From Arachis hypogaea (Eukaryota > Streptophyta > Magnoliopsida > Fabales > Fabaceae), in NCBI RefSeq assembly GCF_003086295.3, contig NC_092054.1:57637546-57701545 (forward strand): 64,000 nt of DNA, read 5' to 3'. Below the pieces are notes generated by a model. That model saw only the letters and a program-made list of their open reading frames with translations. It searched no databases and was not told the origin of the DNA. Within the stretch, counting starts at the first letter, position 1; every line of letters starts with the position of its first letter. Position numbers and translations under genes: made by a program. Shown piece after piece: positions 1 through 9,899 of this stretch.

Positions 1-960
1 ACCGATCTCCGTGGATAACAATTTTTCTTTTCAACGCCAATTTTTCAATTTTTTCCTTTGTCTAGTTGTTGCATTGCATGATAGGATGCATGATAGTTAG
101 AACTTATTAGGACTACTTGGTTAGGGTAATAATTGATTTTCCAAGACTATTTTAAGGCACCCTACCAATTTGAAAAAAAAAATTGTTGAACTTGCTTGAA
201 AAATTTATTTTGGAACATGGTTTTTGAGTTAAGAACACAATCATGTGAGATTTGAGCCCAATTGTGTGGTTACATCTTATAACCACTTATTTTCATTCTT
301 GTGTGTATTATTCTCTCTCTATGATTGTAATCTTTGATTTGTTTGATTCTTTATATCCATTATTCCATGTATACATGCATTTATATGATTGAGGCCATTA
401 TTTCATTTAGCTCACTTACCCAAATAGCCTACTTTTCATCAACCATTATTAGCCGATTTTGAGCCTATTTAATCCCTTTTGTTCTTAATTTTAGCACATC
501 ACTACCCCTAAGTGAAAAATAATAAATGTCCCTTAATTTGGATCTTTGATTAGCTTAGGCTAGTGAGGGTGTGTATCATTTGGGTATGGGAAACTTGGGA
601 CATTGGTTGAGGTAAAAGTGTATTTTGTATTTTTGTTGAAAATCAGGGGATTGGGTACATGCTTATGCATTAAATATGTAAATCCATATGCATTGGTACG
701 TTTGTATGTACTTTGTTGTGAAAAAACAATGTGGAAAAAAATAAGTATATAGAAAAAGAAATAGAAAAATAAAAGAAACAAAAATATATTAAAAAATGCA
801 ATAAAAAGGGGATAAAAAAATGCCCCAAAGTAAAGTAATAATAACAATGCATATGGAATGTGAATTAAAGATAATGCATGAGTATGTGAAAAAGTAGGAA
901 TCATGGGTAACTAGGCATTGTATTACAATTGTATAGGTTGTCATATATGTATTGGTGTTG
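1..960 (+). mobile_element. R1: internal 3' tail of an R4-family retrotransposon (first part)
   Basis: This noncoding stretch aligns by eye, base after base, with 42000-42940 of R4. Shared stretches include the leader around 'gttgcatt', 'aacttgcttgaa' and 'atgattgaggcc', so it is a diverged copy of the 3' untranslated tail of that family. The 5' part of R1 lies outside the window. R2 interrupts it at 961 and the homology resumes at 11932. The short AT-rich open frames here are not conserved in the second copy and are not called as genes. Confidence 0.75.
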
Positions 961-1339
961 TGATGACAAGTCATCTTAGCCTAGTTTTACTAGCCTTTTT
1001 CTTTGTTTTTATTTGGTTTTATGCACTTTCTTGCATTCTAAGTAAGTAATTTGGAATGGAAATGCATGGTTTCATTGAATCAAACAACCACCATTTAATT
1101 GATGCTAAATCATCAGGTTTAAGCTAAATTTAATTGATTTTTAATGATTTATAAACCTTGTGAATTTGGTGATACTTTGATTGGTTGTTTTGATTACTTG
1201 TAGGTGAAGAAAAGAAAAAAAATAAGAAAAGCGTAGCCTAAGGAGCATGATCTAAGCAAAGAAAGAAAGCGTCGCACAAAGAAGAGAAGCGTGGCTTAAG
1301 GAAGGAAAAGCGTGGGTGAAGTCAAGAAACAAGGGCACA

Positions 1340-1980
1340 AAGCTCTTGCCAAGAGCTTTAAAGCTCTTATGGAAAGCTTTCCTTTAAAGAATCAGAAGCC
1401 AAGCTCTTGCCAAGAGCTTTGAAGCTCTTGCCAAGAGCTTTATCAAGAACACATGAAGAAGGAACCAAGAGCCAAGCTCTTGGCAAAGAGCTTTGAAGCT
1501 CTTGCCAAAGAGCTTTTTCGTGCATGCCTTGGAGAAAATCAAGAAGGAAAAGCTCACTAATGCACTCACCAAGACTTGAACCCATGACCAAGGGGAGGGG
1601 GGCCAGCGCTACTTCACAAGGAAAAACAAGCCAAAATTAGCTTGTTTTCACTCACCAAGGTTCGAACTAGGCACCTCAAGGAAGCAAGGCATTGTGCGCC
1701 ACTCATGTGCCAAGAAAAATTGGCTTGTCTTCCTTCACCAAGGATTGAACTGGGCACCTCAAGGAAGCAAGACTTTGGGGGCTTTTCTAGTGCCAAGGAA
1801 ATTAGCTCCACAAGTGCTCCACCCAAGACTTGAACCAAGGACCTCAAGGACAAGTAAAGCTCTTGCCAAGAGCTTTCAAGCTCTTGCAAGGAGCTTTGTT
1901 CTCTTGGACCGTGCGCAACACATTGGAAGGAAAGGGAACCAAAGCTCTTGGCCAAAGCTCTTGCCAAGAGCCGAACTCTT
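1340..1980 (+). repeat. Palindrome array AAGCTCTTGCCAAGAGCTT in R2 LTR
   Basis: Many whole and half copies of an odd-length palindrome, two inverted half-sites around one central base, occur at about 1338-1520, 1857-1900 and 1943-1976, upstream of the TATA box at 2090. Copy number differs between the two LTRs of this one element, so the array expands and contracts. The same array is at about 10276-10870 in the 3' LTR. The open frames reported across it on both strands are by-products of the palindromes. Confidence 0.85.
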
Positions 1981-2089
1981 CCCTGGGAGGTGCACTATGG
2001 GCTAAAAATTGAACTAAAAATCCAAATTAATTCATTTCTTTACCAAATCAAAAGCCCATCCAAATTCTAAAATCCAAGAATAGAAAGTG

Positions 2090-2097
2090 TATAAATA
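2090..2097 (+). promoter_or_regulatory. TATA box of R2 LTR promoter
   Basis: TATAAATA in the context GTGTATAAATAGGAGC, about 1.13 kb into the LTR. The same sequence is at 10985-10992 in the 3' LTR. Transcription is expected to start some 30 bp downstream. Confidence 0.7.
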
Positions 2098-3012
2098 GGA
2101 GCTAGTTTAATGTAATTAGAACCTTTTGACACCTCTAGATTTTACTTTGAATTTTCCTTTTAATTGTCATTTTCATTTTTGAGCTTTTTACTTGTGAATT
2201 GGGATCTTAGAGAATTTGGAAGGAGAATTGATCTCTCTTCTTCCTTGTTCTTGCTTGAGCACTCTTTTATTTTCTTGTTTTTTATCTTGGGTGAAGAATT
2301 AAAGAACTTCTGTTTCAATCTCACCTTGGGATCTCTTGTTTACTTCTTCTGCATAATTGAATTTCAATTTTTGTTTACTGCTTCATCTTCTCTTTAATTC
2401 TGCAATTTACTTTTCTTTACTTCTTTTGCAATTAATCTTGTTGGATCAAGGAAGGATTTGAGATCTAGACTTGTTTTCTAGTCTCTTCCACTCCTAAGAT
2501 CTTCAACCTCTTTTAAATTGCTGCAAATTAAGCACAAGTCATTTTCTGTTTTAATTTCTCAAGCATTTCTACTTTTCTGTTTAGATCTACTTTACTTCAA
2601 TCCACATTCTACTCTTCTGTTTTGTTGCAATTTACTTCCTCTTGTTTAAATTCTGCAATCCCAACTCCCAATCCCTTTTAAAATTCAAGCAATTTACATT
2701 TCTTGCACTTTAAGATTCAGTCATTTACATTTCTTGCAATCTAAGTTTCTGTAATTTACATTATTTGTTCTTTAAGATTCAGCTTATTTACTTTCTTTGC
2801 TCTTTAATTTCCTGCAATTTAGTTTCTGTCAAATACAAACAACTCAACCAATACTTGATTCGCTTGACTAAATCAACCACTAAACTAAAATTGCTCAATC
2901 CCTCAATCCCTGTGGGATCGACCCCACTCATATGAGTTATTATTACTTGATGCGACCCGGTATACTTGCCGGTGAGTTTTGTGTTGGATCGTTTTCCACA
3001 ACATCAAGTTTT

Positions 3013-3029
3013 TGGTGCCGTTGCCGGGG
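3013..3029 (+). promoter_or_regulatory. R2 primer binding site, tRNA-Asp type
   Basis: TGGTGCCGTTGCCGGGG, six bases after the LTR end. It complements the 3' end of plant tRNA-Asp(GTC) with one mismatch. Minus-strand synthesis would start here. The 190 bases from here to the gag start are untranslated leader. Confidence 0.85.
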
Positions 3030-3221
3030 ATTGAATTAGATTGACAATGATTAAGTGAAGTGAAGATCTAGATCAAGCACTTTTTATTTTCTGTTTCTTT
3101 AATTTTTTACTAACACACTAACTGTTTGAATTTTTGCTTAAGCCAATTAACATTTTACTTCAGCAATGGATTGAAGTGTTATTGCCTTTCTGGTGTTATG
3201 TGATTCTTATGCTTTGGTTGT

Positions 3222-5177
3222 ATGTCAGGTACAAGGAGAATTATACCCACTTTTTGTGAACAAGATGAAAGAACCCTTAGAAGATTAAGAAGAGCTGAAA
3301 GAGGGAAAAACATTGTTGGAGAAGAGGATTCAGAAGAAGAGTTCCAAGATATGGAGGAACACTTAACAAATCCACCAAATGGAGTAGAAGGAGCAGCCAA
3401 TAACAACAATAACCCACCACAGAGAAGAGTTTTGGCCTCCTACACATGTGCAGATCCTAGACAGTGTGGGAGTAGCATTCTCACCCCAAATGTTAATGCA
3501 AATAACTTTGAACTAAAGCCACAACTCATCACCTTGGTTCAAAACAATTGTTCTTATGGAGGAGGACCACTTGAAGACCCTAACCAACACCTGTCCACCT
3601 TCTTGAGGATTTGTGACACTGTCAAAACCAATGGTGTGCACCCTGACAGTTATAAGCTACTGCTATTTCCATTTTCTCTCAGAGATAAAGCCACTCACTG
3701 GTTGGAATCCTTCCCAAGAGGCAGCATCAACAATTGGGATGATCTAGTAACCAAGTTCCTTGCCAAGTTTTACCCACCTCAAAGAGTTATTAGATTGAAG
3801 ACTGAAGTACAAACATTCACACAAATGGATGCTGAACCCTTGTATGAGGCATGGGAACGATACAAAGCTCTAATCAGGAAGTGTCCATTAGGAATGTTCA
3901 GTGAATGGAACAGATTGCAGAATTTCTATGAAGGCTTGACATTGAAATCTCAAGAGGCTTTGGATTATTCAGCAGGAGGCTCTTTACAACTCATGAAAAC
4001 TACAGAGGAAGCTCAAAATCTCATTGATATGGTGGCCAACAACCAGTATTTTTTTGCTCGCCAAAGGCAACGCCAACCATCACAAAGGAAAGAAGTGATG
4101 GAGCTGGAAGGAGTGGACTCAATCCTAGCTCAAAACAAAATGATGCAGCAGCAAATTCAACAACAATTTGAGCAAATGGCCAAGAGGATTGACAACCTTC
4201 AAGTTGCAGCAGTCAACACAAGCCAACCATCAACCACATGGGGGCAAAATGAAGAGATTCAAGAGGAGCAGCAGAAAGAGCAAGTTCAGTACATGCACAA
4301 TCAAAATTCTGGGCCAAATGAAGTCTATGGTGATACCTACAACCCCTCATGGAAGAACCACCCCAACCTCAGATGGGGAGACAATCACAATCAACCTCAA
4401 CAACCATGGCAAAGAAACTCAAACCAAAACAGTTGGAAAAACACAAACCACAACAACCAGCAAAACAACAACCAAAACACATACAGAAAACCACAAAACA
4501 CTTACCCCAATTCTAACCATCATCCATCCAATAACCAAGCCTCCAACCAAAATACTTATCCTCAGCCCTCAACACCCCACAATCAACCAATCTTACAAGA
4601 CTCTCAGAGGATTACCAATTTGGAGCTCTTGATGGATAAAATGATGAAATGCCAAGAGATGACAACAAAGAACCAGGAAGCTTCAATGAAAAATATGGAG
4701 AGGCAGATTGGGCAGATTTCCAAGCAACTCGCTACTGAGAGACCTTTAAGTTCACTACCAAGTGACACCATTCCTAATCCAAAAGAGGAGTGCAAAGCAA
4801 TACAACTAAGGAGTGGAAAGATCTTGGTGAAAAATGAAGAAATAACCAAGAAGCCAAAGGAAAATGACAAGAAGCAAGCTGAAGAAGAGAAAACCAATGA
4901 TGAGGATGTAACAGCAAGCAAGCAAGCTCAGAATCAAGCTCAAGAAAAGGGAGACCAGCCACAAAAATCAAGAAAAGAGAAGGAAGTAATTGAAGAGCCA
5001 ACTAAGGACCAAAGGCAGGGAATGAACTTCACACCACCTTTGCCATATCCTCAAAGGTTCAACAAGGAGATTAAGGACCAACACTTCCCAAAATTTCTTG
5101 AAATCTTCAAGAAGTTGGAGATCAATATCCCCTTAGCTGAAGCACTTGAGCAAATGCCCCTGTATGCTAAGTTCTAG
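3222..5177 (+). CDS. gag: R2 gag polyprotein, stopped by an in-frame TAG before protease
   Basis: A 651-residue Gag, the structural protein that would form the cytoplasmic particle and package element RNA. The Ty3/gypsy capsid homology lies at about residues 115-230, with the signature around CDTVKTNG, LLLFPF and WLESFP. A Gln-rich coiled-coil segment is at 300-330 and an Asn/Gln-rich tract at 375-460 contains YNPSWKNHPN, conserved in the R3 and R6 Gags. A charged Lys/Glu linker is at 540-595. I see no CCHC zinc knuckle. The ATG at 3222 is the first in frame and starts a basic N-terminus. The frame continues after TAG (5175-5177) straight into protease, so the stop is either a nonsense mutation or a readthrough site. 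The strand and leader fit a genomic transcript from the 5' LTR. Confidence 0.88.
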   Translation: MSGTRRIIPTFCEQDERTLRRLRRAERGKNIVGEEDSEEEFQDMEEHLTNPPNGVEGAANNNNNPPQRRVLASYTCADPRQCGSSILTPNVNANNFELKPQLITLVQNNCSYGGGPLEDPNQHLSTFLRICDTVKTNGVHPDSYKLLLFPFSLRDKATHWLESFPRGSINNWDDLVTKFLAKFYPPQRVIRLKTEVQTFTQMDAEPLYEAWERYKALIRKCPLGMFSEWNRLQNFYEGLTLKSQEALDYSAGGSLQLMKTTEEAQNLIDMVANNQYFFARQRQRQPSQRKEVMELEGVDSILAQNKMMQQQIQQQFEQMAKRIDNLQVAAVNTSQPSTTWGQNEEIQEEQQKEQVQYMHNQNSGPNEVYGDTYNPSWKNHPNLRWGDNHNQPQQPWQRNSNQNSWKNTNHNNQQNNNQNTYRKPQNTYPNSNHHPSNNQASNQNTYPQPSTPHNQPILQDSQRITNLELLMDKMMKCQEMTTKNQEASMKNMERQIGQISKQLATERPLSSLPSDTIPNPKEECKAIQLRSGKILVKNEEITKKPKENDKKQAEEEKTNDEDVTASKQAQNQAQEKGDQPQKSRKEKEVIEEPTKDQRQGMNFTPPLPYPQRFNKEIKDQHFPKFLEIFKKLEINIPLAEALEQMPLYAKF

Positions 5178-6170
5178 AAAGAACTTATCAACAAGAAGAA
5201 GAGTTGGCAAGCCAATGAAACTGTACTACTTACTGAGGAATGCAGAGCACTAATCCAGAAGGGACTTCCTCCTAAACTCGAAGACCCTGGGAGCTTCTTT
5301 CTACCCTGCACCATTGGCAGTATGACCATCAACAAGGCGATGTGTGACTTAGGAGCTAGTATCAATATAATGCCTGCTTCTCTGGTGAAAAAGCTAAGCA
5401 TAAAAGAGGTGAAACCAGTACAAATGTCTCTAGAATTAGTGGACAAATCAGTGATATACCCCAGGGGTATAATTGAGAACCTTCTAGTCAAGGTAGACAG
5501 ATTCGTCTTTCCTGCAGATTTTGTGATCTTAGAGTCAGATCAGGATGAGGGCGACTCCATTATACTGGGAAGACCGTTCTTGGCCACTGCTAGGGCCATC
5601 ATAGACATAGAGCAAGGAGAATTAACCCTCAGGATGCATGATGAAAGTGTCACTCTGAGTGTACTTCAAGAAACACAGTTCATTGATGAAAAGAAGGATT
5701 GTATGGAAATTAACAAAGAAAATCTGCAAAGGAAGGAAGGGATCAACAAGACAAACAACAGCTGCCTTCCCAAGCAAGAGATAGATGATACAACAGGTCA
5801 AAAAGAGAAAGAGACTGTGCAAAATAATGAAGAAGTTCAAGAGGACATTGGAGTATTGGCAACCAAGAAAAGAAATCTCAAGAGGAAGCCTGTTGTCAAA
5901 GAAGAAGGGTTAACAAAAGGAGGGAAGAAAAACAAAAGCAGAATCAAAAAGGGTTGGAAGAACAAAAAAATTCCAATAGAAGGGCTTTCCAAAGGTGACA
6001 AAGTGCAATTGGTCTATCAACAACTAGGAGCAAGTCAACAGACTGATGACTACTATACTGTGAGCAAAATACTCTCACTAGAGCATGCTGAAATAGAGCA
6101 TCAAGGAACAAAGAAAAAGCTCACAATCAGAGGAGACAAGTTGAGGCATTACAGCCACCAACCACCATAA
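5178..6170 (+). CDS. R2 protease domain plus C-terminal basic domain (in frame with gag)
   Basis: Continues the gag frame after the TAG; the first internal ATG is at 5322. The aspartic protease has its catalytic motif C-D-L-G-A-S at residues 8-13 counted from that ATG, and the second hydrophobic strand ILGRPFLATA at about 81-90. A Lys/Glu-rich linker of about 100 residues follows, then a compact C-terminal domain (about 210-282) with WKNKKIPIEGL, GDKVQ, SKILSLEH and IRGDKLRHYS. That domain recurs in R3 (54307-54507). Its position and small basic beta-rich look resemble an integrase C-terminal domain, but this is inference. Reverse transcriptase, RNase H and integrase core, normally between these parts, are absent. 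The protein would cut Gag during particle maturation. Confidence 0.78.
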   Translation, partial: KELINKKKSWQANETVLLTEECRALIQKGLPPKLEDPGSFFLPCTIGSMTINKAMCDLGASINIMPASLVKKLSIKEVKPVQMSLELVDKSVIYPRGIIENLLVKVDRFVFPADFVILESDQDEGDSIILGRPFLATARAIIDIEQGELTLRMHDESVTLSVLQETQFIDEKKDCMEINKENLQRKEGINKTNNSCLPKQEIDDTTGQKEKETVQNNEEVQEDIGVLATKKRNLKRKPVVKEEGLTKGGKKNKSRIKKGWKNKKIPIEGLSKGDKVQLVYQQLGASQQTDDYYTVSKILSLEHAEIEHQGTKKKLTIRGDKLRHYSHQPP

Positions 6171-6213
6171 AAGAAGGGTTCAATGTCAAGCTAATGACAA
6201 TAAAAGAGCGCTC

Positions 6214-6231
6214 CATGGGAGGCAACCCATG
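6214..6231 (+). promoter_or_regulatory. Post-ORF1 stem-loop of R2 (CATGGG-AGGCAA-CCCATG)
   Basis: A perfect 6-bp stem with loop AGGCAA, 44 nt after the gag-PR stop. It is preceded by a second small hairpin (TGTCA...TGACA, 6184-6199) and by the palindrome GAGCGCTC. Equivalent stem-loops with compensating stem changes follow ORF1 in R3, R4, R5 and R6. Confidence 0.7.
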
Positions 6232-7079
6232 ATTTATGGTTCCTGCTTGCTTTTAAATTCAATAAAGTGTGATCACTTTAGCATGATTTTGAATTTTTCT
6301 AGACACCCTTAACAGATGCATACACTGTCTTGAAATACATGCCAGACTTCTAAGTTTGGTGTGCTTGACAGCACACAAAAGTCAATATTTCAAACATTCT
6401 TGGATCATATGCTTAGTCATTTTGGTAAAGTATATGACCAAATATTAAGATTGGTGTCTGCATGTGTACGAATTTTGAAAAAAAAAATCAACTTCTGTTC
6501 AGAAAATCAAAATCATGCAGAGATGGATCATGCATTGTTTTGTTTTAGGAATTTATGCTAGGAAATAATTTGGAACTTATGATGAAAGTATCAATTGTGA
6601 CAAATGCTTGCTTTAATCCTTTGGCAAGAGACAAGTCTGGTGTCCACCAAGCCTTAGTTCACTAAGTAAGGAGCACAATTGATCTTTCATAACTAAGGAC
6701 CATAATATAGAATGCAAGCATTCACCACTTTACCACCGTGTTTTAAATAAATTCCGAAGCATTTCATTTTGATTTAATTAGAAAAGAAGGGTTGAGGAAA
6801 AGACAAGAGGAAGAAACGGTCATGACAAGTCAAGAGAAGGATCACATGTGCCTAGAGAGGTGTGCCAATCTTGGAAAGTGAAAATCTGCATGCTGCTCAC
6901 CTTGAAGGACGAAATTCATGCAACCAATGGGAAGAGAATCCTTGTCAATCCTCAAGAGAACATGCAAGCCGTTCATATCATGAAGTCACTATGCTGCTCA
7001 GCTCAATCTCCACCCTTCATAAGTCATGACCAAATCCTTCTTCAAGTATGATCTTTGTCCAAGATTTTAACACCCTGCG
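6232..7079 (+). other. R2 intergenic region between gag-PR and 3' ORF
   Basis: No gene recognised. It holds TAAGTTTGGTGT at 6351 and weaker relatives near 6445 and 6631, and a CCAAT sequence near 6922. It leads into the internal TATA box at 7080. Confidence 0.6.
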
Positions 7080-7087
7080 TATAAATA
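7080..7087 (+). promoter_or_regulatory. Internal TATA box for R2 3' ORF
   Basis: TATAAATA in GCGTATAAATAGGAAGG, 206 bp before the ATG at 7286, with a CCAAT about 155 bp upstream. R3, R5 and R6 have TATAAATA at the matching place. It probably drives a separate transcript of the 3' ORF. Confidence 0.6.
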
Positions 7088-7285
7088 GGAAGGACACTTC
7101 TTGCATCACACATTCCTACAAGCCTTCTTCACACTTATAAGCTTCGGCTCTATCTTGTGTACACCTAAAACACGTCCCATTCTCCATTCAATAGCAATAT
7201 TCCTCTCTACATCCCCTGTGCATTACAAAGCCGTGTCTCAACCAATCCCCAAGTCCATCCCTACTTCTCTATTTTCTCTAAACCC

Positions 7286-8383
7286 ATGGCCTCATCAAGT
7301 TCAAGGAGAAGACTAGGAAAAGAACCGATGGTAACAGAACCTCCAGCCTACGATGCAAGAAAATTCATATCTCAATTTCATGAAGGAAGATACCACAGGC
7401 TCATGAAGTCAAAGCGCATTATTTATGAGATGGGCTTCGAGCTAAGGGAAGGGGAGTACCCCATAATGAAGCAAATCACTAATGAAAGAAGATGGGAGCT
7501 TCTATGCGATCCTCTCACTGATATTAGTGCAGTGCTGATCAGAGAATTTTATGCAAACACGGTGAAAGAAAGCGAAAATAGTGTCTCCTACAAGAGCTAT
7601 GTTAGAGGAGTTGAAGTGGATTTCAGTCCAGCATCCATTACAAGGGCCCTGAAATTGAGAACCATAAATTATGAAGAGCCCAGCTATGAAGCCAGATTGC
7701 GAAGGGAGAATGATCCCGATGAGATCCTACAAGGGATATGCTTGGAAGGCACAGACTGGGAAAGAGATTCAAAAGGAGCTCCAAGCCACTTGAAGAGAAT
7801 GAATCTTACCCCTGAAGCCAAGGGATGGTACGAGGTAGTAAAAAGATCCATACTTCCCACTGGGAACACCTCATCTGTTATAATTAAGCGTGCACTCTTA
7901 GTATACTGTATCCTACATGGAGGAAAAATTAATTTGGCACAACTTATTGCCAACAGTATCCAAGAAATGGCTGAAAACACAAGCACTTTAAGTAGGCTTG
8001 GCCATCCAAGCACCATCCTAAGGCTCTGCAATAACGCTAGAGTGATCTTTGAAGATGAGAACATGGAGAAAGTAAAGAAAGGGAAGGGAATTACAAAGAG
8101 AAGCATGGAAGGCATTAATGAAGAAGATGAGCAAGAAGAAGAACCCCAAAGGAGAAGAAGATCTCAAAGGGAAGGAGAGCAAACTCTTGGTGCCATAGAT
8201 TTAAGTCAATTGCAGAGGACTCTTGAGAAAATATCACAACAAAATGAAAGAGCACAAGAACAGTACTCAAGGCAACAAGAGCAATATCTAGAGCACCAAG
8301 AGCAATATTTGAGAGATAGGGAGCAAAACGAAGCTTGGCAGCACAGAATGGAGGAAAGATTGGAGAGCTGGCAACAACAATAA
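7286..8383 (+). CDS. R2 3' ORF, plant transposon-protein / env-like class
   Basis: A 365-residue protein homologous to the 3' ORFs of R3, R5 and R6. They share an N-terminal basic stretch, F-Y-A-N followed by a V-R-G segment, then W-x-R-D-S-K-G, a P-x-A-K-G-W block and a conserved RSI-x-PT motif. I associate this with the plant family annotated as 'putative plant transposon protein', found 3' of pol in Athila-like elements in the env position; its function is unknown. There is no signal peptide or membrane segment, so a viral envelope role is not supported here. The C-terminus (about 300-365) is Gln/Glu-rich coiled coil with EQY-type heptads. The ATG at 7286 fits the homologues. Confidence 0.72.
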   Translation: MASSSSRRRLGKEPMVTEPPAYDARKFISQFHEGRYHRLMKSKRIIYEMGFELREGEYPIMKQITNERRWELLCDPLTDISAVLIREFYANTVKESENSVSYKSYVRGVEVDFSPASITRALKLRTINYEEPSYEARLRRENDPDEILQGICLEGTDWERDSKGAPSHLKRMNLTPEAKGWYEVVKRSILPTGNTSSVIIKRALLVYCILHGGKINLAQLIANSIQEMAENTSTLSRLGHPSTILRLCNNARVIFEDENMEKVKKGKGITKRSMEGINEEDEQEEEPQRRRRSQREGEQTLGAIDLSQLQRTLEKISQQNERAQEQYSRQQEQYLEHQEQYLRDREQNEAWQHRMEERLESWQQQ

Positions 8384-8869
8384 ATGGCCCAACAACAAGA
8401 ATTTCAAGCCAAGATTCTTGAAGGACAAAGGGAACTCACAACATGACTTCAAGAGTCATATGATAAGATGTTCCTGACCCAAGTCAAGTATGGGGAGTAT
8501 ACTCACAACCTGTATCAGTGGAAGAACATTCATCACACTATTGGAGAAGTTAGACATGTGTAACAATCAGACTGTAATGAGGATGTGCAAGCAAGGTTGG
8601 AGTATTTAACCCGCTGCATGCCAGTACTAAATCCACAAATCAAATCATTTGATCAATGCCAAGAACTTAGAGACCGCCAGGCAGCAAAGTCTCGGCTTAA
8701 TACCCAGGTGGCATTCCAAAGATTAGAGGCAGTCGGGCTTTCAGGTCTCACAGATCCTATTTGGGAAAGAAGATGTCCTCGTGAAAAAGCTCAAGATTAT
8801 ACACAGACGAGGAAGAGGAAGAAGGGAGAATCCAGCAAATCCAAAAGAATGGAAATGCCTGACAAATAG
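8384..8869 (+). pseudogene. Disabled C-terminal extension of the R2 3' ORF
   Basis: After TAA at 8381-8383 the same frame stays coding-like through a Gln-rich region, a segment with YGEYTHNLYQW and a Lys-rich tail ending in TAG at 8867. It is interrupted by TGA 8444 and TAA 8561. The intact ancestor was therefore about 528 codons. TGA 8444 is compatible with CGA-to-TGA deamination in methylated DNA. Confidence 0.6.
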
Positions 8870-9862
8870 AGGTGGTGAAGCTCCTTTCCTTACTTTTACT
8901 TAAATAAGGAAGATGCATGTCTGAAACATGATATGCCTCCAATTGCTTTATGTTTTACTATTTCTTTTGTTTACATTAGTAGTTAGTCAAGAATAAAATA
9001 TCTGCATAATGAGTTTCATCATTCATCAGCTTGAATGCTTTGTTTTGTTTCCCATGCTGTCTGAATAAAAGAGAGATGCTTGATCTAGAAAAGTAATTGT
9101 TCAATGTTGCAAAAGTTAGAATGAAAGTTAGTGGTGGTGTGTGTTTGATTCAATTGATAGCTCATAGAATAAATGCTGAAGAATGACTTGTTACTTGAAG
9201 TTTAAGCCAGTTTGCTGCTATGACCCTTTAATTAATGAAAGCCCCTTGAAAATAACCAAAACAGAAAGAAAAAGAAAGAAAAAAAAGCCAAAAGTTGGCA
9301 AAGAAACAAACAATAAGGCTAGACACCAATAGCTTGGACCCTAGGACATGTGCCTGTGGTGTTTATGTACTAGGATATGCTTGGACAAGTAGGTTCTAAG
9401 GAGTATTTTAAAACTTGGCAACTTAGATCAACTGATTTGGGATTGCCAACTGAAAGTCCACAATAAAGAGCAACCTAGCTACAAAACATTTAGTGATCCA
9501 AAGAGATGCTGAGCATCAATGATCCTAGGAAGAAAAAAAAGTGAGCCATGTGTCTGTGATGAAAAAAATGTTGAGTGAAAATAAGCCAAAGGCCACTGCA
9601 ACATTTGCCACCAAGCCTTTAATAAGTAATAAGCTCTTTATGCAAAAGAAAGAAGAAAAGCTAACAAGGGAAATGATTAAAAAGTAAGGCATTGTAGCAG
9701 CAACCTTGGTGAACCCTTGAGGGAGCATTGTTTGTTTTGACAGCAAGTAATAAATAAGCTATTCTTGATCTGCATAAAACCCCATAAACAAAATTCAACT
9801 CTTTTCCTAATAAGGACATGCATACTTATCTATTTCATTCTATCTTATCTTATGTTTAAGTG
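8870..9862 (+). other. R2 3' untranslated region
   Basis: No ORF. It contains a purine-rich A/G tract at about 9258-9290 followed by a module reading roughly ATGTGCCTGTGGTGTTTATG (9347), related to copies in R5, R6 and R7 at the same place. A second weaker copy is near 9546. Confidence 0.6.
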
Positions 9863-9899
9863 CTTGCTTGGGGACAAGCAAGTTTTAAATTTGGTGTTG
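9863..9899 (+). promoter_or_regulatory. R2 pre-LTR hairpin and plus-strand primer region
   Basis: The perfect hairpin CTTGCTTG-GGGA-CAAGCAAG (9863-9882) is followed by AAATTTGGTGTTG directly against the 3' LTR. The last piece sits where a polypurine tract must lie, although it is not purine-only. Confidence 0.65.

Larger units (their letters stand above)
961..3006 (+). repeat. R2 5' LTR
   Basis: Starts TGATGACAAG and ends CCACAACATCA, immediately before the PBS. It matches 9900-11931 almost throughout. The two copies differ by about 21-22 bp units of the AAGCTCTTG palindrome near 1400-1520 and by roughly 30 bp near 2815, where the 3' copy is longer. A TATA box lies at 2090, so U3 covers about the first 1.1 kb. 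Confidence 0.92.

Noticed and set aside
1614..2012. Several open frames of 60-117 codons on both strands in the R2 LTR, repeated at 10509-10907
   Set aside because: They arise from the palindromic AAGCTCTTG sequence in U3; no start context and no protein-like composition.
7286..8383. Viral envelope protein
   Set aside because: Position is env-like but no signal peptide, membrane segment or fusion peptide is visible; called as a plant transposon-protein class ORF.
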